Assembly: GCA_016081115.2 (NCBI GenBank)
Contig: JABTTQ020002615.1
Coordinates: 248,001-312,000 of the forward strand
Length of the DNA stretch: 64,000 nt
Origin: Rehmannia glutinosa
Taxonomy: Eukaryota; Streptophyta; Magnoliopsida; Lamiales; Orobanchaceae
Direction: 5' to 3'
Positions 13,001-23,154 of this stretch are shown in pieces. Position numbers and translations under genes: made by a program. The notes below the pieces were generated by a model that saw only the letters and a program-made list of their open reading frames with translations, did no database searches and was not told the origin of the DNA. The first letter of the stretch is position 1; the number at the start of each line of letters is the position of its first letter.

Positions 13001-13258
13001 TACCAAGCAAAACAAGTTTTTTACGTCAATGATCCATGTAATGAAAGGTGGTCAGTGGTTCTTCAGGGTAGAAGCATGGATGGTGCTCATCAAATTGATG
13101 AATCAACACTTGATAATTGTGAGACTCTTTCTTTCTCAACATGCATGCCTTCTATCATTGAAGAAAATGATGTGGACGACGTACATGCCACTCGTAATGA
13201 TCACAATGAAGACATGGGAGAACGTTCATATCTAACCACATTTAAATATAAATTATAA
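10084..13258 (+). pseudogene. CACTA transposase, TNP2-like (frameshifted)
   Basis: Domains appear in the usual TNP2 order. The N-terminal transposase-associated domain is at 10108-10330 (DRSWM, YYCPCVNCVN). Next comes LYPGCKNFTRLSAVLNL...EAKKILCPMGMEY at 10467-10750 with HACPNHCILYRKEYE and CPMCG. The transposase core is at 11280-11760 (GYSVKGHHACPICEENT; DLPYWCDLDVRHCIDVMHVE). A DUF4218-type domain is at 11970-12360 (LPVAIRDILP, MYPVERYMK). A DUF4216-type domain is at 12779-13080 (YFGVIEDIWEIDY, KQVFYVNDP). It needs frame changes near 10470, 10790, between 10970 and 11257, near 11370 and near 12780, several without splice signals, so it is broken. In working elements the protein binds the terminal repeats and cuts the element out. 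The longest surviving frame is 488 codons (11361-12827). Confidence 0.9.
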
Positions 13259-13711
13259 GGTAAAGCAGTTAATGTTTCGAAATAATACTATTTGTAAATT
13301 AATACATCTTAAGTATCTATTGTAGAAACTTATAATAAGAACATATTAACTATTGGGAAAAAATATCAAATTTGTTTCCTAGGCATACCAAAGTCAGATG
13401 CATTAGAATGTTAGTATGATGAAACAAGTCTTTTTTGTATTTAACTACATATATGATAGAGTTATTTTCGTGTTTACAATTGATTTAATGTATATGTTAT
13501 AATTGACCTTTGTTATTTGTTTGTCTAAACAGGCACAAACTCAAGGAATCAACAAAAGCGCGTGACATTAAATAAGATAGAGAAGCAAGATTCAACATCA
13601 CTTTCGGTATAAGAATCAATCAATCTGCTATTTTTTATTCGAATTCACATGTTTTACAACTATTAGACATATTTTATTCGAATCAATGATGAATCCCTTT
13701 TAAATAGGCAC
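13259..13711 (+). other. Intergenic spacer between the two CACTA genes
   Basis: AT-rich sequence with no open frame of note. It separates the transposase gene from the second element gene, both on the plus strand. Confidence 0.5.
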
Positions 13712-16681
13712 ATGGCCACTCCATCCACCTCCCATTCCACTAGGTCTCCTCCTGGCTCCCCTCCTTCACAGACTACATCGAAGAGGACTAGACGAACTAC
13801 ACGGTGTCGAGATATGACCGATCGCCGCATGGGTGGGAGTAAGCTACCCCACGATTTTGATAGTATCACCGAAAAGCGAAAGGTTACATCAAGTGAAGTT
13901 AAGCACTTATCCGGGGACCCTTGCTCGAGACAAGGTTTCTATTTTGTATTCTACATGGCGGCATGTACTGGGAGGTTGATAAGAATATGATTTGGCAAGA
14001 TGTTTTGGTATTTCCATTAAGCCTCGCATGTTATAGTTTTTCGTGTATTTAAATATATTCTTACTTTTCACTAACTCTTCAATTTAAATTTATAATGTAG
14101 ACCAATTTTGATATTGCGAATACGAATGTGTTGAAGAAGGGGTCACTTTCATCTGTGGGGCTAAAATTTAGGCAACATAAGTCATATTTGACAAGGATGT
14201 ACGTATATGGGAAATATAAACACCTATCTCCTTGTGAGACTTATAATATCCCGCCAGATACATGGAATGAATTCAAACAGGGCCGGGTGGACCCAACTTG
14301 GAAAGTAAGTTTTGGTTATTATTTTTAAATTATCATTATATCTCATCGTGGTTGAAGTTTTCTGAAATTAATTATTTGTTATCTATCACAGGAAAAAAGA
14401 AAAAAAGCACAAAAGATTCAGGCAATGAACACCACCCCACACGCTATGTCTCGTGGTGGTTATGCATTGCTAAAGGAGAACGTCATGGCAGATAAGCTGA
14501 AGAAACGCATGGAAGAAGCATCACGATCTGGTGTTGATATAGATGTTGATCCTCCGTCTTCTCCTGAACGCCATTATTTGTGGAAGTTGGGCCGCACAAA
14601 AAAATCTGGTGAAATGACATCAGAAGCATCATACCAGATTGCTCAGAGGATTGTAAGTTTTTAAATTTCATTGAAGTTATAATTAATTGTAACAATAATT
14701 ACAAATCATTTTATAAGTTTCTCTTTTGTTGGTTGTAGGATCAGTTGGAGGAGCAATCCACACAGGGTTCTTTCGTTCCCCATGGACGTCAGGATATACT
14801 GACTACTGCCATTGGGCGACCGGAGCACCCAGGTCGTGTTCGTGCTGATGGATTTGGAGTGGGGATTCGAGAATACTTTGGAGCACCTATACGTCAGTCC
14901 ACCACATTATCATCAGTCAACCCACAGATTTGGAGCATCTAAGAAAGCAGATTACAATTGATGTCACAGAGATGTTCATGAAGCAATTCGCCCCGCACTA
15001 GAATCTTTAGGTGTTACTTCCAGGTTTGATTGTGCGGATGCACTGTTGTTGGACGAGTCAGTACAAAGGGTAGTTGTATAGCTGTTACTGATCCATCTGA
15101 GGAGGAGGCTCATACTGATATGTCTGATCGGTGTGGGTTATATGTCGACGAGAATCCTCCCCGCCTAGTGGCCTTTGGGAAAGTGCATGAGGGGGGTTCA
15201 ACCATACACGGTGTGGCTTTGACTGACTATTTGGTGAGGGTGGTGGTTGAGGATGTTCGAGATGTCGATGTACCGGTCCCGGTGCCCACTGCCGAGGTCA
15301 GCTTAGTGAGAGAGGCCTTAGGTGGTTTTATTGCATGGCCAAGACATCTTGTGAGAACTGTTTCAACAAAGGTATTCCTTTATGTTTGTCTTTTATCTAC
15401 ATAACAATTGAAAATACTAAAATGTAGTACTTGTACACTAATATTACATTTTTTAGGATATCGAGTGACCTAAGAAATGGGTTCCACCTGCCGATACGTC
15501 AAAACCCGTAGATCCCATTTTTGCATTACTTAGCATTGCCCACTTACTTTATGATAATCCGTTGAAAGTCACTTGGGATGCGTCTGTATTTGGCGTGGAT
15601 AATGATATCCCACTATACATTAACCATCAAGAAATTTTGGAAATTATTCAGGGGAACGTGTATCTGAGCATCTCAGTTATACAATTATGGATCATGTAAG
15701 TATATTTTCAATTTTAGGTGTAGCTCCATAATACAATTACTTTTGTTATTACATTCATTGATTTATAGTTAATATTTTACTTTTTTGAACATGTTAGGTT
15801 CATGAATAAATTAAGTATCGAGTCAAGGAATGATGGCGTGTATGGATTTCTTGAGCCTCAATCCATACAAAAGTCGGGAAATAAGAAAGAAGAATCCATA
15901 CGATACATTCTAAGACATATCCAGAATTCAAGAAAGCATATTTACTTAGGAGCTTACATCAATTAGTAAGTACAACTCATATTTTTGCCTTAAAAAATAA
16001 AAAACACTAAATTTAATCAATAAATTTATTCTAATGCAGTCAACACTGGCAACTCTTTCTAATTTGTCCTAAGGACAATGTTGTGGTGTGGTTGTGTTCG
16101 CTACACAAAAAGCCCGATTCTGACATCAAATTCATAATACAAAGGTAAGTTTACTTTGGGCTTTCTGTTGTATGTTTTGATCTTACAAATTAATTAATAT
16201 AATTAATGTTTCCTTTAAATAGTGCTGTGACCCCATCTAATAAGTTGGATGGAAAGTCCACAAGTAAATCGAAGAGCCTTCAATGGATTTTTCCCAAAGT
16301 AAGTAATTTACAACTTTGAATATCCAAAACCATATTTTATTAGTTTCTACAATAATTATGTCATATATGTAATTAAATTTCATTATTGATTTTGAAGTGT
16401 AATAAACAACATGGAGACTATGAATGTGGATATTACATAATGCATTGGATGTGGACCATAGTCCGGGCGGGTATTAGAGATAATTGGAATGAGGTAATAT
16501 AGTTTTTTATTTTAACAAGTTAGATTACTCATAGTGTTTATTATTTATTGTGTTAATTATGTACTATTTGATGCAGATATTTAGTGATCCCGAAGCAATG
16601 TCCGAAAGCAGCATTAAAGAAGTTCGGGCTAGTTGGGCAAAATACTTTTTGGAAGTCAGAAATCGATCATTGGATACTTAG
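13712..16681 (+). pseudogene. CACTA second gene: Ptta/En-Spm family protein with C-terminal Ulp1-like (C48) peptidase domain
   Basis: Exons start at 13712 (proline/serine-rich head, then RRTTRCRDMTDRR). Further exons lie at about 14101-14304, 14391-14652 (TTPHAMSRGGY, LGRTKKSGEMTSEA) and 14739-14941 (GSFVPHGRQDILT, AIGRPEHPGRVRA), motifs of the plant transposase Ptta/En/Spm family. A 15030-15370 stretch (DRCGLYVDENPPRLVAFGKV) follows. The 3' exons at 15457-16681 encode a C48 protease-like domain, with the histidine in QHWQLFLICPKD (about 16041-16080) and the cysteine in DYECGYYIMHWMW (about 16413-16450). The gene ends at TAG 16679-16681. Breaks seen are a frameshift near 14940 and an in-frame TGA at 15466-15468. 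The active-site His and Cys survive. Ulp1-like domains remove SUMO in known enzymes; the role in transposons is not established. Confidence 0.8.
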
Positions 16682-17843
16682 GGTAGCTCTGATTGTAGAA
16701 GGTAGTCTCGAAATACTTTGTTGTTTCTCCTTTTCTCCTTTTTCACCCTTTCCCTTTTAAGTGTCAAATCTCTACGTGTCTTTGGATTTTATGGATTTGG
16801 TGTTCTGCACCTTATTCATATTATATATTGGCATGTAACTATTGTCAGTCTGATTTGGATTATATGGATTGGTGTTGTACACTTGGATCATATTATATGG
16901 CATGTAATTGTTGTATTGAAATGGCTTTTGTTGGTTATGGTTCAATGATGGGAAATTTCTGGTTATGGTTCTAGTTAAAAGAATGTTTTTCTGTTTCACA
17001 TAGGACATGGAGGATTTCTGATGTTTCTCCTCCTCTGGCACCATAACCACTGTCCCAAGGTCTCCAACATTTTGTCACCAATCACACTATTTGTACAAAG
17101 TACTGACAAATATAATGATTCTCAGTCCTGCTTCTAGGATTTTCTGGAACTTCATTCGGTTTTTTGGTTTTTCTTGACTCGATTTTGGTTTTTTGCATCT
17201 AAAATTCGTTTTTTCATTTCTTATTAAGGTATTACTGTGACTACTACGACACTTACCTGACGCACAATCCGTGAGTTATATTCCTTGACCCATTTTAACT
17301 GTTTGACTCGTTTCTTGCTGTCCGTGAATTATGTTTTATGTTTAGCTAATTATCTGAGAAATATATGCTTGTTGGGATAAATGCATTGGCTGGGTGGATC
17401 AATTGAGGGTTTCCTATTATTTGATAAAATGTGGAGAGTTTCCCATTTGTTCTACTGCACTCTTGTTCAAGGGTTATTATTTCTTCGATTTGTTGTTGTT
17501 TTCTACCTGGGAATTGGTTCTTTCGAGCATATCATGATATTTTTTGACAAGATATATATAATATATATATTAAAAAAACAGTTTTTTAATCATCATACTG
17601 GATCAAATTTCTTATTTAATGAAATTATACAAATCTTCATAGATTGCCTGTCAATGTTTGAGGAATCTCCAAGAAATTTTATTGCATTACGATTGTAATT
17701 TGATCCCCGAGCTGTTATGCAGATTATAAATGATAAGTGGTCATTGTCAATTTATTCATAAATTCCTATTTCATTTCTGTTACACTCAATTGTTTAATAG
17801 TTAAGCATCTTTTTGTTGTTTAATTTGGAACCTTTGATAACAG
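16682..17843 (+). other. CACTA interior, no gene recognised
   Basis: T-rich sequence with short frames only. It may be intronic DNA captured together with the haemoglobin exon just downstream. Confidence 0.45.
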
Positions 17844-17974
17844 AGTTTAAGACGACGAGGAAGAATGGTTGGATCAATTTTTGCAAATTCCAAAAAAGCA
17901 AGATGCCATTCAAAACCAATACGAGTTCTTTGTACAAAGAATGGGAGGGCCTCCACTATACAACCAAAGAAGAG
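17844..17974 (+). pseudogene. GLB3: Captured exon of a plant 2-on-2 (truncated) haemoglobin gene, GLB3-like
   Basis: After an acceptor (ATAACAG, 17837-17843) the exon reads V-stop-DDEEEW in the frame of the haemoglobin VYDDEEEW motif. Its 3' half encodes QNQYEFFVQRMGGPPLYNQ and RRG, nearly identical to the highly conserved core of plant class 3 (2-on-2) haemoglobins. It ends at AGAAGAG|GTATCA, a good donor. In between, one base is lost after GAATGGTT and one is gained before GATGCC. The middle therefore reads in another frame (SIFANSKK, also a GLB3 motif). A TAT-to-TAA type change creates the early stop. The exon sits inside the CACTA element, 0.8 kb from its right end, with intron-like flanks, so it is captured genomic DNA. 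It cannot encode a working globin. Confidence 0.85.
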
Positions 17975-18390
17975 GTATCAAGATTTGGTAACCATAATAG
18001 TATTGATAAGTGCATTCTCAACCTTTAACTGGAGATTGTTTCAACATTTTCTCGATAAGATGATGAATTGGATCGTCGGTATGAGAATATTGTTTTTGGG
18101 ACATTTTTCATGTATTGGAATGATATGCTTTGGTATGATTGTAACTTTTCGGGATATGCAATTACTAGAATCCTTTTTTGGGTCATATTTGTATGTAATT
18201 TTCATTAATGGAGAAATTAAACTTATGTAGGTTGTTGAATGTGGTGGGAACATCTTTTTGTTGTGTGTATTTGATTGGTTGGATTTGTGTCGAGTTGTTC
18301 TTTTGCTTTATGGAATTTCGGTTTTATTTTGATGTATGAAATTGCAGATTGGTTTCCGTTTTATAAAACAAAGTTTAAAAAAATGAAAAT

Positions 18391-18781
18391 ATTACATCGG
18401 TTTGTAATACAAACCGATGTAATAGACCAAATATTTACATCGGTTAATTTCGCAACCGATGTAAAATAGACAATATTTACATCGGTTTATATATAGCCGA
18501 TGTAACAAGTGGAAATGTCTACATCGATTTCTACAGTAAACGATGTAAAGGGTTCCTTTTTTGTTTAGATTTACATCGGTTGTGGAAAGTAACCGATGTA
18601 CATTACCCACTGGTTTACATCGGTTTCTTTTTTAACCGATGTAAAAAATAATTTCCTACATCGGTTCTCTAACCGATGTAAAAAAGGTGCCTTTTCACAC
18701 TACGCTGGTTTCTACATCGGTTGAAGAACCGATGTAAAATGTGTAAAATAACCGATGTAAAAGGGCTGTTTTGTAGTAGTG
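18391..18781 (+). repeat. CACTA 3' subterminal palindrome array and terminal repeat
   Basis: Eight palindromic units (TACATCGGTT - short spacer - AACCGATGTA and variants) lie at about 18391-18423, 18435-18467, 18476-18506, 18518-18549, 18570-18602, 18614-18646, 18655-18682 and 18711-18738. A half unit (ACCGATGTAAAA) follows at 18751-18762, then the terminal GTTTTGTAGTAGTG. Spacers range from about 5 to 14 bp. The 3' array has more than twice as many units as the 5' array, an asymmetry also known from En/Spm. Confidence 0.92.
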
Positions 18782-19495
18782 TTCTGCACTTCGCATCGAC
18801 GCATGACCTGGCGCACGGCCCGTGCATGGATGCGAACCAAATGACAAAGTTATGGCATGACGCACTACCCGATGCACGGGCCGTGCATCAGCCTGTGCTT
18901 GGATTCGAACAGGTCCGACTGACGAATGACCCAACACACGGGCCGTGTGTCCGCCCGTGCTTGGGTGCGAACACTTCTCAGTTGAAAAATCCGTTAATTA
19001 ATTCAAAACTTAATTAATTAATTATTTTAAGGTTTTTGGTCCAAAAAGAATAAGGCCCTTGAAGCCGAAGCCCAAGCCCAGGCCCACGGCCTGGACCCGG
19101 GCCAGCGGCGGCCGCGCGCGCGTGTGTGCTTTGAACCAAACCCACAAACATGTAGGTGCTCACCCCTTTAAAAACTTTGGTGCCACCAAAGGCCCAAACT
19201 CATAAGTCTAACTTGGGATAAATATAGTGTGCAAACTTTGTCTCTTTATCCTATGTGGGATGGAGCATTTCTTTTTCCCCACATTTTTTATTTTCCATAC
19301 CATTTATTAGTATTAAGTGGCTAACTTCTAGTATTAATTTCTCATTCACCCGGAATTGGTTTTGAGAAAATTCCAAATGTTATTCTCATCTATTCTCTTA
19401 GTAGAATTTTTACAAATAATTTAATTTCATTTTACAGTAACAGAAACCACTTAATTATTTGGTCAAAATCGGGTCAACACCCATTTTACCAAAAT
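18782..19495 (-). mobile_element. Copia-type LTR remnant, U3 half (split by the CACTA element)
   Basis: On the minus strand the piece begins TTTTGGTAAAATGGGTGTTGA and GACCCGATTTTGACCAAA, close to the U3 start of the copia LTR at 57498 (minus). It then runs through GC-rich text with three copies of a CACGGGCCGTGC-like motif (about 18813, 18876, 18935). The sequence resumes at 6501 on the other side of the CACTA element. The LTR's own TGTT start is missing; text beyond 19495 is unrelated. Confidence 0.6.
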
Positions 19496-19840
19496 AGAGC
19501 ACTACCACCGCACAGATGTCTTGACGCCGCTCTCCAGTTTGGAGATCCGATCGCCGCTTTTCGAGAAATCGAACGGAGTATTGGGGAAGCCATTGATATC
19601 TTGCGCCGTTAATTCATGATATGTTCTATTTACTTGTAACTTGTTAAATAAGTTTCTTTTTAAACCATTGACTTGCTACCCAAGAATTGATCAAATTAGT
19701 GAGAGTTTCAACGATACCGAAAACAAGATCTTTTCGGAAAGTACGCTTCCTTTTTTTAAAAATAAACTTATATTATTCTTCAAAAATGTAGTAATTGACT
19801 ACTTGGTAGCTGTAAGTTCATTATAATATGCAAAAATTTA
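19496..19840. other. Intergenic; possible C-terminal coding scrap
   Basis: At 19519-19611 a frame encodes LDAALQFGDPIAAFREI and ERSIGEAIDILRR before a TAA. It looks protein-like, but I do not recognise the family and see no start. Confidence 0.3.
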
Positions 19841-19997
19841 TGTGAGACGGTGAAAATGCGTGAGATGGTGAGATGGTGGTATTTTTAGTGTAAAAAGTAA
19901 TAATTTAAGTGTATTTTGATAGGTATCACATTTTACACTATAAATATTACTTGTTACACTAAAAGTATCACCGTCTCACGGTCTCACACCATCTCAC
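19841..19997. mobile_element. Small foldback MITE
   Basis: The left arm TGTGAGACGGTGAAAATG...GTGAGATGGT and the right arm (reverse complement TGTGAGATGGTGTGAGACCG) are inverted copies of each other. Inner arms GTATTTTTAGTGTAA and, inverted, ATACTTTTAGTGTAA extend the pairing nearly to the centre, and there is no coding content. I could not settle the target duplication. Confidence 0.75.
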
Positions 19998-20339
19998 AAG
20001 AGACATGTTGATTATAATATTACTCATTAGGGAGAAGTGCGAACACAAAAATGATGATATTTTTTGAAGAAATAATACTCTTGTGATTGGATTGTACTAA
20101 AAAATATTTTTTGTTCAGAAAGAAAAAGAATTGGCGTCATTCTTGTGAGCATGATTTGTTCTTTTGATTGTTTTCGCATAATATTTTTTCTAAAGTTGAT
20201 CGATACGTGCCATTAATTATTGTTATATTATTTCACTTAATATTCATATTAAAAAAACAAGCTAATAATACACACTTTTCCCTCTAAAAAAATAATACAC
20301 ACTTTTCCTTTAGTAAAAACGCCTTTGCATACCAATCAC
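19998..20339. other. AT-rich intergenic, nothing recognised
   Basis: Short low-complexity frames only. Confidence 0.5.
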
Positions 20340-20412
20340 CTTGTAGCTTAATTGGTTACAAGGTAATTCTTGAAGTCTCCATGAAAGGTTAAACGGTTCG
20401 AGCCCTCGGAGC
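20340..20412 (+). repeat. tRNA-derived SINE-like head (pol III A and B boxes)
   Basis: TAGCTTAATTGG at about 20345 matches a pol III A box and GGTTCGAGCCC at about 20394 matches a B box, about 50 bp apart. No cloverleaf forms that I can draw, so a SINE or tRNA-derived repeat is likelier than a tRNA gene. The tail boundary is unclear. Confidence 0.5.
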
Positions 20413-20883
20413 ACAATGGTAAAACAATTAATTTTGAGTGCTTTAAGTAGCAGTATGGTGACATGTACAACAACCCTTTTTCATTTTCTTCTTTTCAACT
20501 TTTGATTTTTGTGGAATCATTTTAAAGAAAAAGAAAATACAATATAAATTTGTTAAAAATTCATCTTAATATTAGTGGAAATAGAGATGACAATTTGTCA
20601 AAATCCAAACCTGTCGAGCCAAGCTTTTTAGGAATTTTTAGGGAAAAGGACATCAATACCCCATTTTCCATACCCAATCCCTGCACAATACCTATTTTCT
20701 GATTTTTGACAAAAATACCCATTTTCCGATTTTTGACAAAAATACCCATTTTCCGCTGATTTTTTGCGTTGGTTTCTTTGTTGTTTTTTTGTTGTTTCAT
20801 ACCTGTTTCATTTATGTTTCTTATATGTTTCACTTAGCCAACTTTTCATTGAATTCCACAGTTGCATGTAGAAAATCTCAGTT

Positions 20884-21096
20884 GTGGCATGCCACAATGG
20901 ACAATGGGAAGAAAATAGAGAGTATACCAACTTTGAGATAACAAGAATACTGATTCCAATGGACTGCACATTCAGCACCCTAAAAGAAATCTTGGAACAA
21001 CAAATTCAATTCAAAAAATTTGAGCTTGCTTGTCCATCATCGGCTACGAGAAATGGACACGACTCCACTGTCAGACCAAAAAATACTTTGTATTGA
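20884..21096 (+). pseudogene. Possible MuDR N-terminal (PB1-like) fragment
   Basis: This frame starts MACHNGQWEENREYTNFEI and then TLKEILEQQI, the rhythm of the N-terminal domain of plant MuDR-type transposases (a short CNGxW strand, then a helix). The rest of a transposase is not seen here and the frame closes after 70 codons. It could be a chance match. Confidence 0.3.
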
Positions 21097-21881
21097 CTTC
21101 CAACATCGTAGAGTTATTGAATGCATCAACTTTAGCGGGGAAAGACCTACTAGTAACAATTTTGCTATAGTACGTGAGATCTTTAGTTCAAGATTAGGCA
21201 TGCAGACATCGAAATGAAGCAAGATCAACATTTACAAGGTTGACAAAAAAAAAAAGTGAAGAGTATATGGGGAAAACTACACTATTTCTCTAAATTTAAA
21301 AGCAATTTACTACAAACTTTTATTACATAATCCCCTGTTTCACAATTGTTTCTTACATGTTTCATTTATGTTTCTTACATGTTTCAACTTACTACACCAT
21401 CATTAAGATTTACGTAACAACAATTCTCTAAAATCATTAAGAAGTGGAGGTAGAATCTCAATGTCGTTGTCATCGTCATCACCATTTTGCAGCTTCAACT
21501 TAGCATGATTGTGAAGCAGATGACTGCGCCTTGCTTGTTCATTCTCTATCTCGAACGATTCGACGTCCATAGCCTTCCCAACAATAAAGTGATTGGCATA
21601 ACAAGCAACAAAAAATCCCACATTCACTACAAAAAAAAAAAAAAAAGATACACAGTCAGATAGATAACACAACAAATCAAAAACAATAAAAAAGAACAAA
21701 ATAAATGAAAAATACATAAAAGAACAAAAGAAACATAAAAAAAACAACTTCGAAACAACATCGAAACAAATGAAAAACTTCAAATCACAAAATAATAAAA
21801 GAACACAGAAAAATCATGCATCAGCAACATAAAATCAACAAATCATTCAAATTTGCATTCAACACGAAAAAAGAAGAAAAC
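21097..21881. other. Non-coding, low-complexity
   Basis: Repeated 'TTTCTTACATGTTTCA' phrases occur at 21345-21390, with an A-rich tract at 21628-21860. A minus-strand frame at 21403-21783 has a phenylalanine-rich start and an acidic end (DDDDNDIEILPP); I do not recognise it. Confidence 0.4.
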
Positions 21882-22304
21882 CATGAATCATCTCCAAACT
21901 CTTGATTTGAGTGGTAACCATTTCTCTGGTTTACTCCAACCACCTTAGTCATCAGATCACTTGCCCACTTCCATCACAACCCTAGATCTATCAAGCAATC
22001 ACTTCAATGGCTCCATCGATCCTTCTTTTTTTCACCGCGCATCGAGTTTGGTCAGTTTCAATGTCTCCACAAACACATTCTTCACCGGCAGCCTCATCGG
22101 CAAATTCAAACCGTTGCCGGAGAATTGCAAATCCCGGTCGAAGAGTGGAAAAATCGGCTTGATCTGGCCATTGGCGAACGCGTCCTCTGCCGCGATCGGG
22201 GACGTGTTTGTTTCTCCATAGAAAAATGAAAATTCATCTTCTTCTTTGTCTTCTTCCTCCCCCGTCATCATCTTCATTATCATAACCCAGATGCTCTGTT
22301 TCTC

Positions 22305-23154
22305 TGTTGGGATTTGGTACAGCATCCTGCCTGCAATGGGCTTTAAAAGAGGCGCGAGGCGCGGCTCGCGATTCGAACTCGTGAGTGTTGGATTGCATAG
22401 TTAAAGGAGAGCTTAAAGGATTAGATTTGGACTAACCATACCAACAGATGCATCTTCTTTTCTGGTGCCCATTACATAGAAACTCTAAGGTTAAGCGTGC
22501 TTAGCCTGGAGTAGACATGGGATGGGTGACCGTAATTGAGGTAAAACTGACTGGAACTGAAGGTGTAGGTTGTTGGGTGGACCAGAACTGAAGGGTAGGT
22601 TGCCAGGTGGCCGGAACTGAGGTAAACAGACTGGAACTGAAGGTGTAGGTTGTTGGGTGGCCGGAATCGAATGGTAGAGATCGAAGGTGTAGGTTGTTGG
22701 GTGGCGTCGCGACGCTTGAACTGAAGAAGTTGGCATTAGAACTGAGGAAGTTTGGCGGACAGCGGAGGTTGCCAACCCTTTGGAGATGAGATCTTTGGCC
22801 AGTCTTGGGAGGGGGATTGTTGGGATTTGGTCCAGCATCCTGCCTGCAATGGGCTTTAAAAGAGGCGCGAGGCGCGGCCCGCGATTCGAACTCGTGGGCG
22901 CTGGATTGCATAGTTAAAGGAGAGCTTAAAGGATTAGATTTGGACTACCCATACCAACAGATGATTCTTCTTTTCTGGTGCCCATTACATAGAAACTCTG
23001 AGGTTAAGCGTGATTAGCCTGGAGTAGTCATGGGATGGGTGACCCCATGGGAAGTTTTCCAGGGTGCGCGTGAGTGAGGACAAATCTTGCTAAAAACTAC
23101 TCTTGTTGGTTTGTGGGGACAGTCATCAATCCGAGTAGCGCTAGAGGTCCAACA
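22305..23154 (+). mobile_element. Cassandra-like TRIM retrotransposon with 5S rRNA sequence in its LTRs
   Basis: Two direct repeats start TGTTGGGATTTGGT (22305 and 22818). The second runs 337 bp to TCCAACA (23154); the first stops after about 228 bp. A purine tract (GGGAGGGGGAT) directly precedes the second, as in a 3' LTR. Both copies carry a 5S rRNA-like stretch. The element is flanked by TTCTC at 22300-22304 and 23155-23159, a 5-bp target duplication. Between the repeats are 285 bp of a GGTTGTTGGGTGG-type tandem motif and no gene. Short size, no coding and a 5S-bearing LTR are the defining traits of the Cassandra TRIM family. Confidence 0.85.
22993..23060 (+). repeat. 5S rRNA-derived segment in the TRIM LTR
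   Basis: AACTCTGAGGTTAAGCGTG, then GGATGGGTGACCCCATGGGA follow the 3' half of plant 5S rRNA, which contains the pol III internal control region. The first LTR carries the same text at about 22473-22532 and stops at GGGTGACC. It is not a 5S gene; the 5' half of 5S is lacking. Confidence 0.85.

Larger units (their letters stand above)
6502..18781 (+). mobile_element. CACTA (En/Spm-type) DNA transposon, 12.3 kb, with captured host exons
   Basis: The left end reads CACTACTACACAAAAGGG. The right end, reverse-complemented, reads CACTACTACAAAACAGCC, so the terminal repeats match for CACTACTACA. Both ends are flanked by TTC (6499-6501 and 18782-18784), the 3-bp target duplication typical of CACTA elements. 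Just inside both ends lie multiple copies of a palindromic TACATCGGTT...AACCGATGTA unit. Inside are a TNP2-type transposase gene (10084-13258), a second element gene with a Ulp1-like domain (13712-16681), and at least two exons from unrelated host genes (7133-7230 and 17844-17974). Both element genes are broken, so this copy is probably non-autonomous today, although the intact ends could still be mobilised by a related transposase. Confidence 0.95.

Noticed and set aside
18391..18740. Regular palindromic repeats with spacers look like a CRISPR array
   Set aside because: The spacers lie inside the palindromes, the sequence is plant nuclear DNA, and the repeats match subterminal repeats at the other end of a CACTA element.
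22491..22911. Minus-strand proline/threonine-rich frames of 115 and 136 codons
   Set aside because: They come from the GGTTGTTGGGTGG tandem motif and LTR of the Cassandra-like element.
22993..23060. A 5S rRNA gene
   Set aside because: Only the 3' half of 5S is present, and it lies in both LTRs of a TRIM element.
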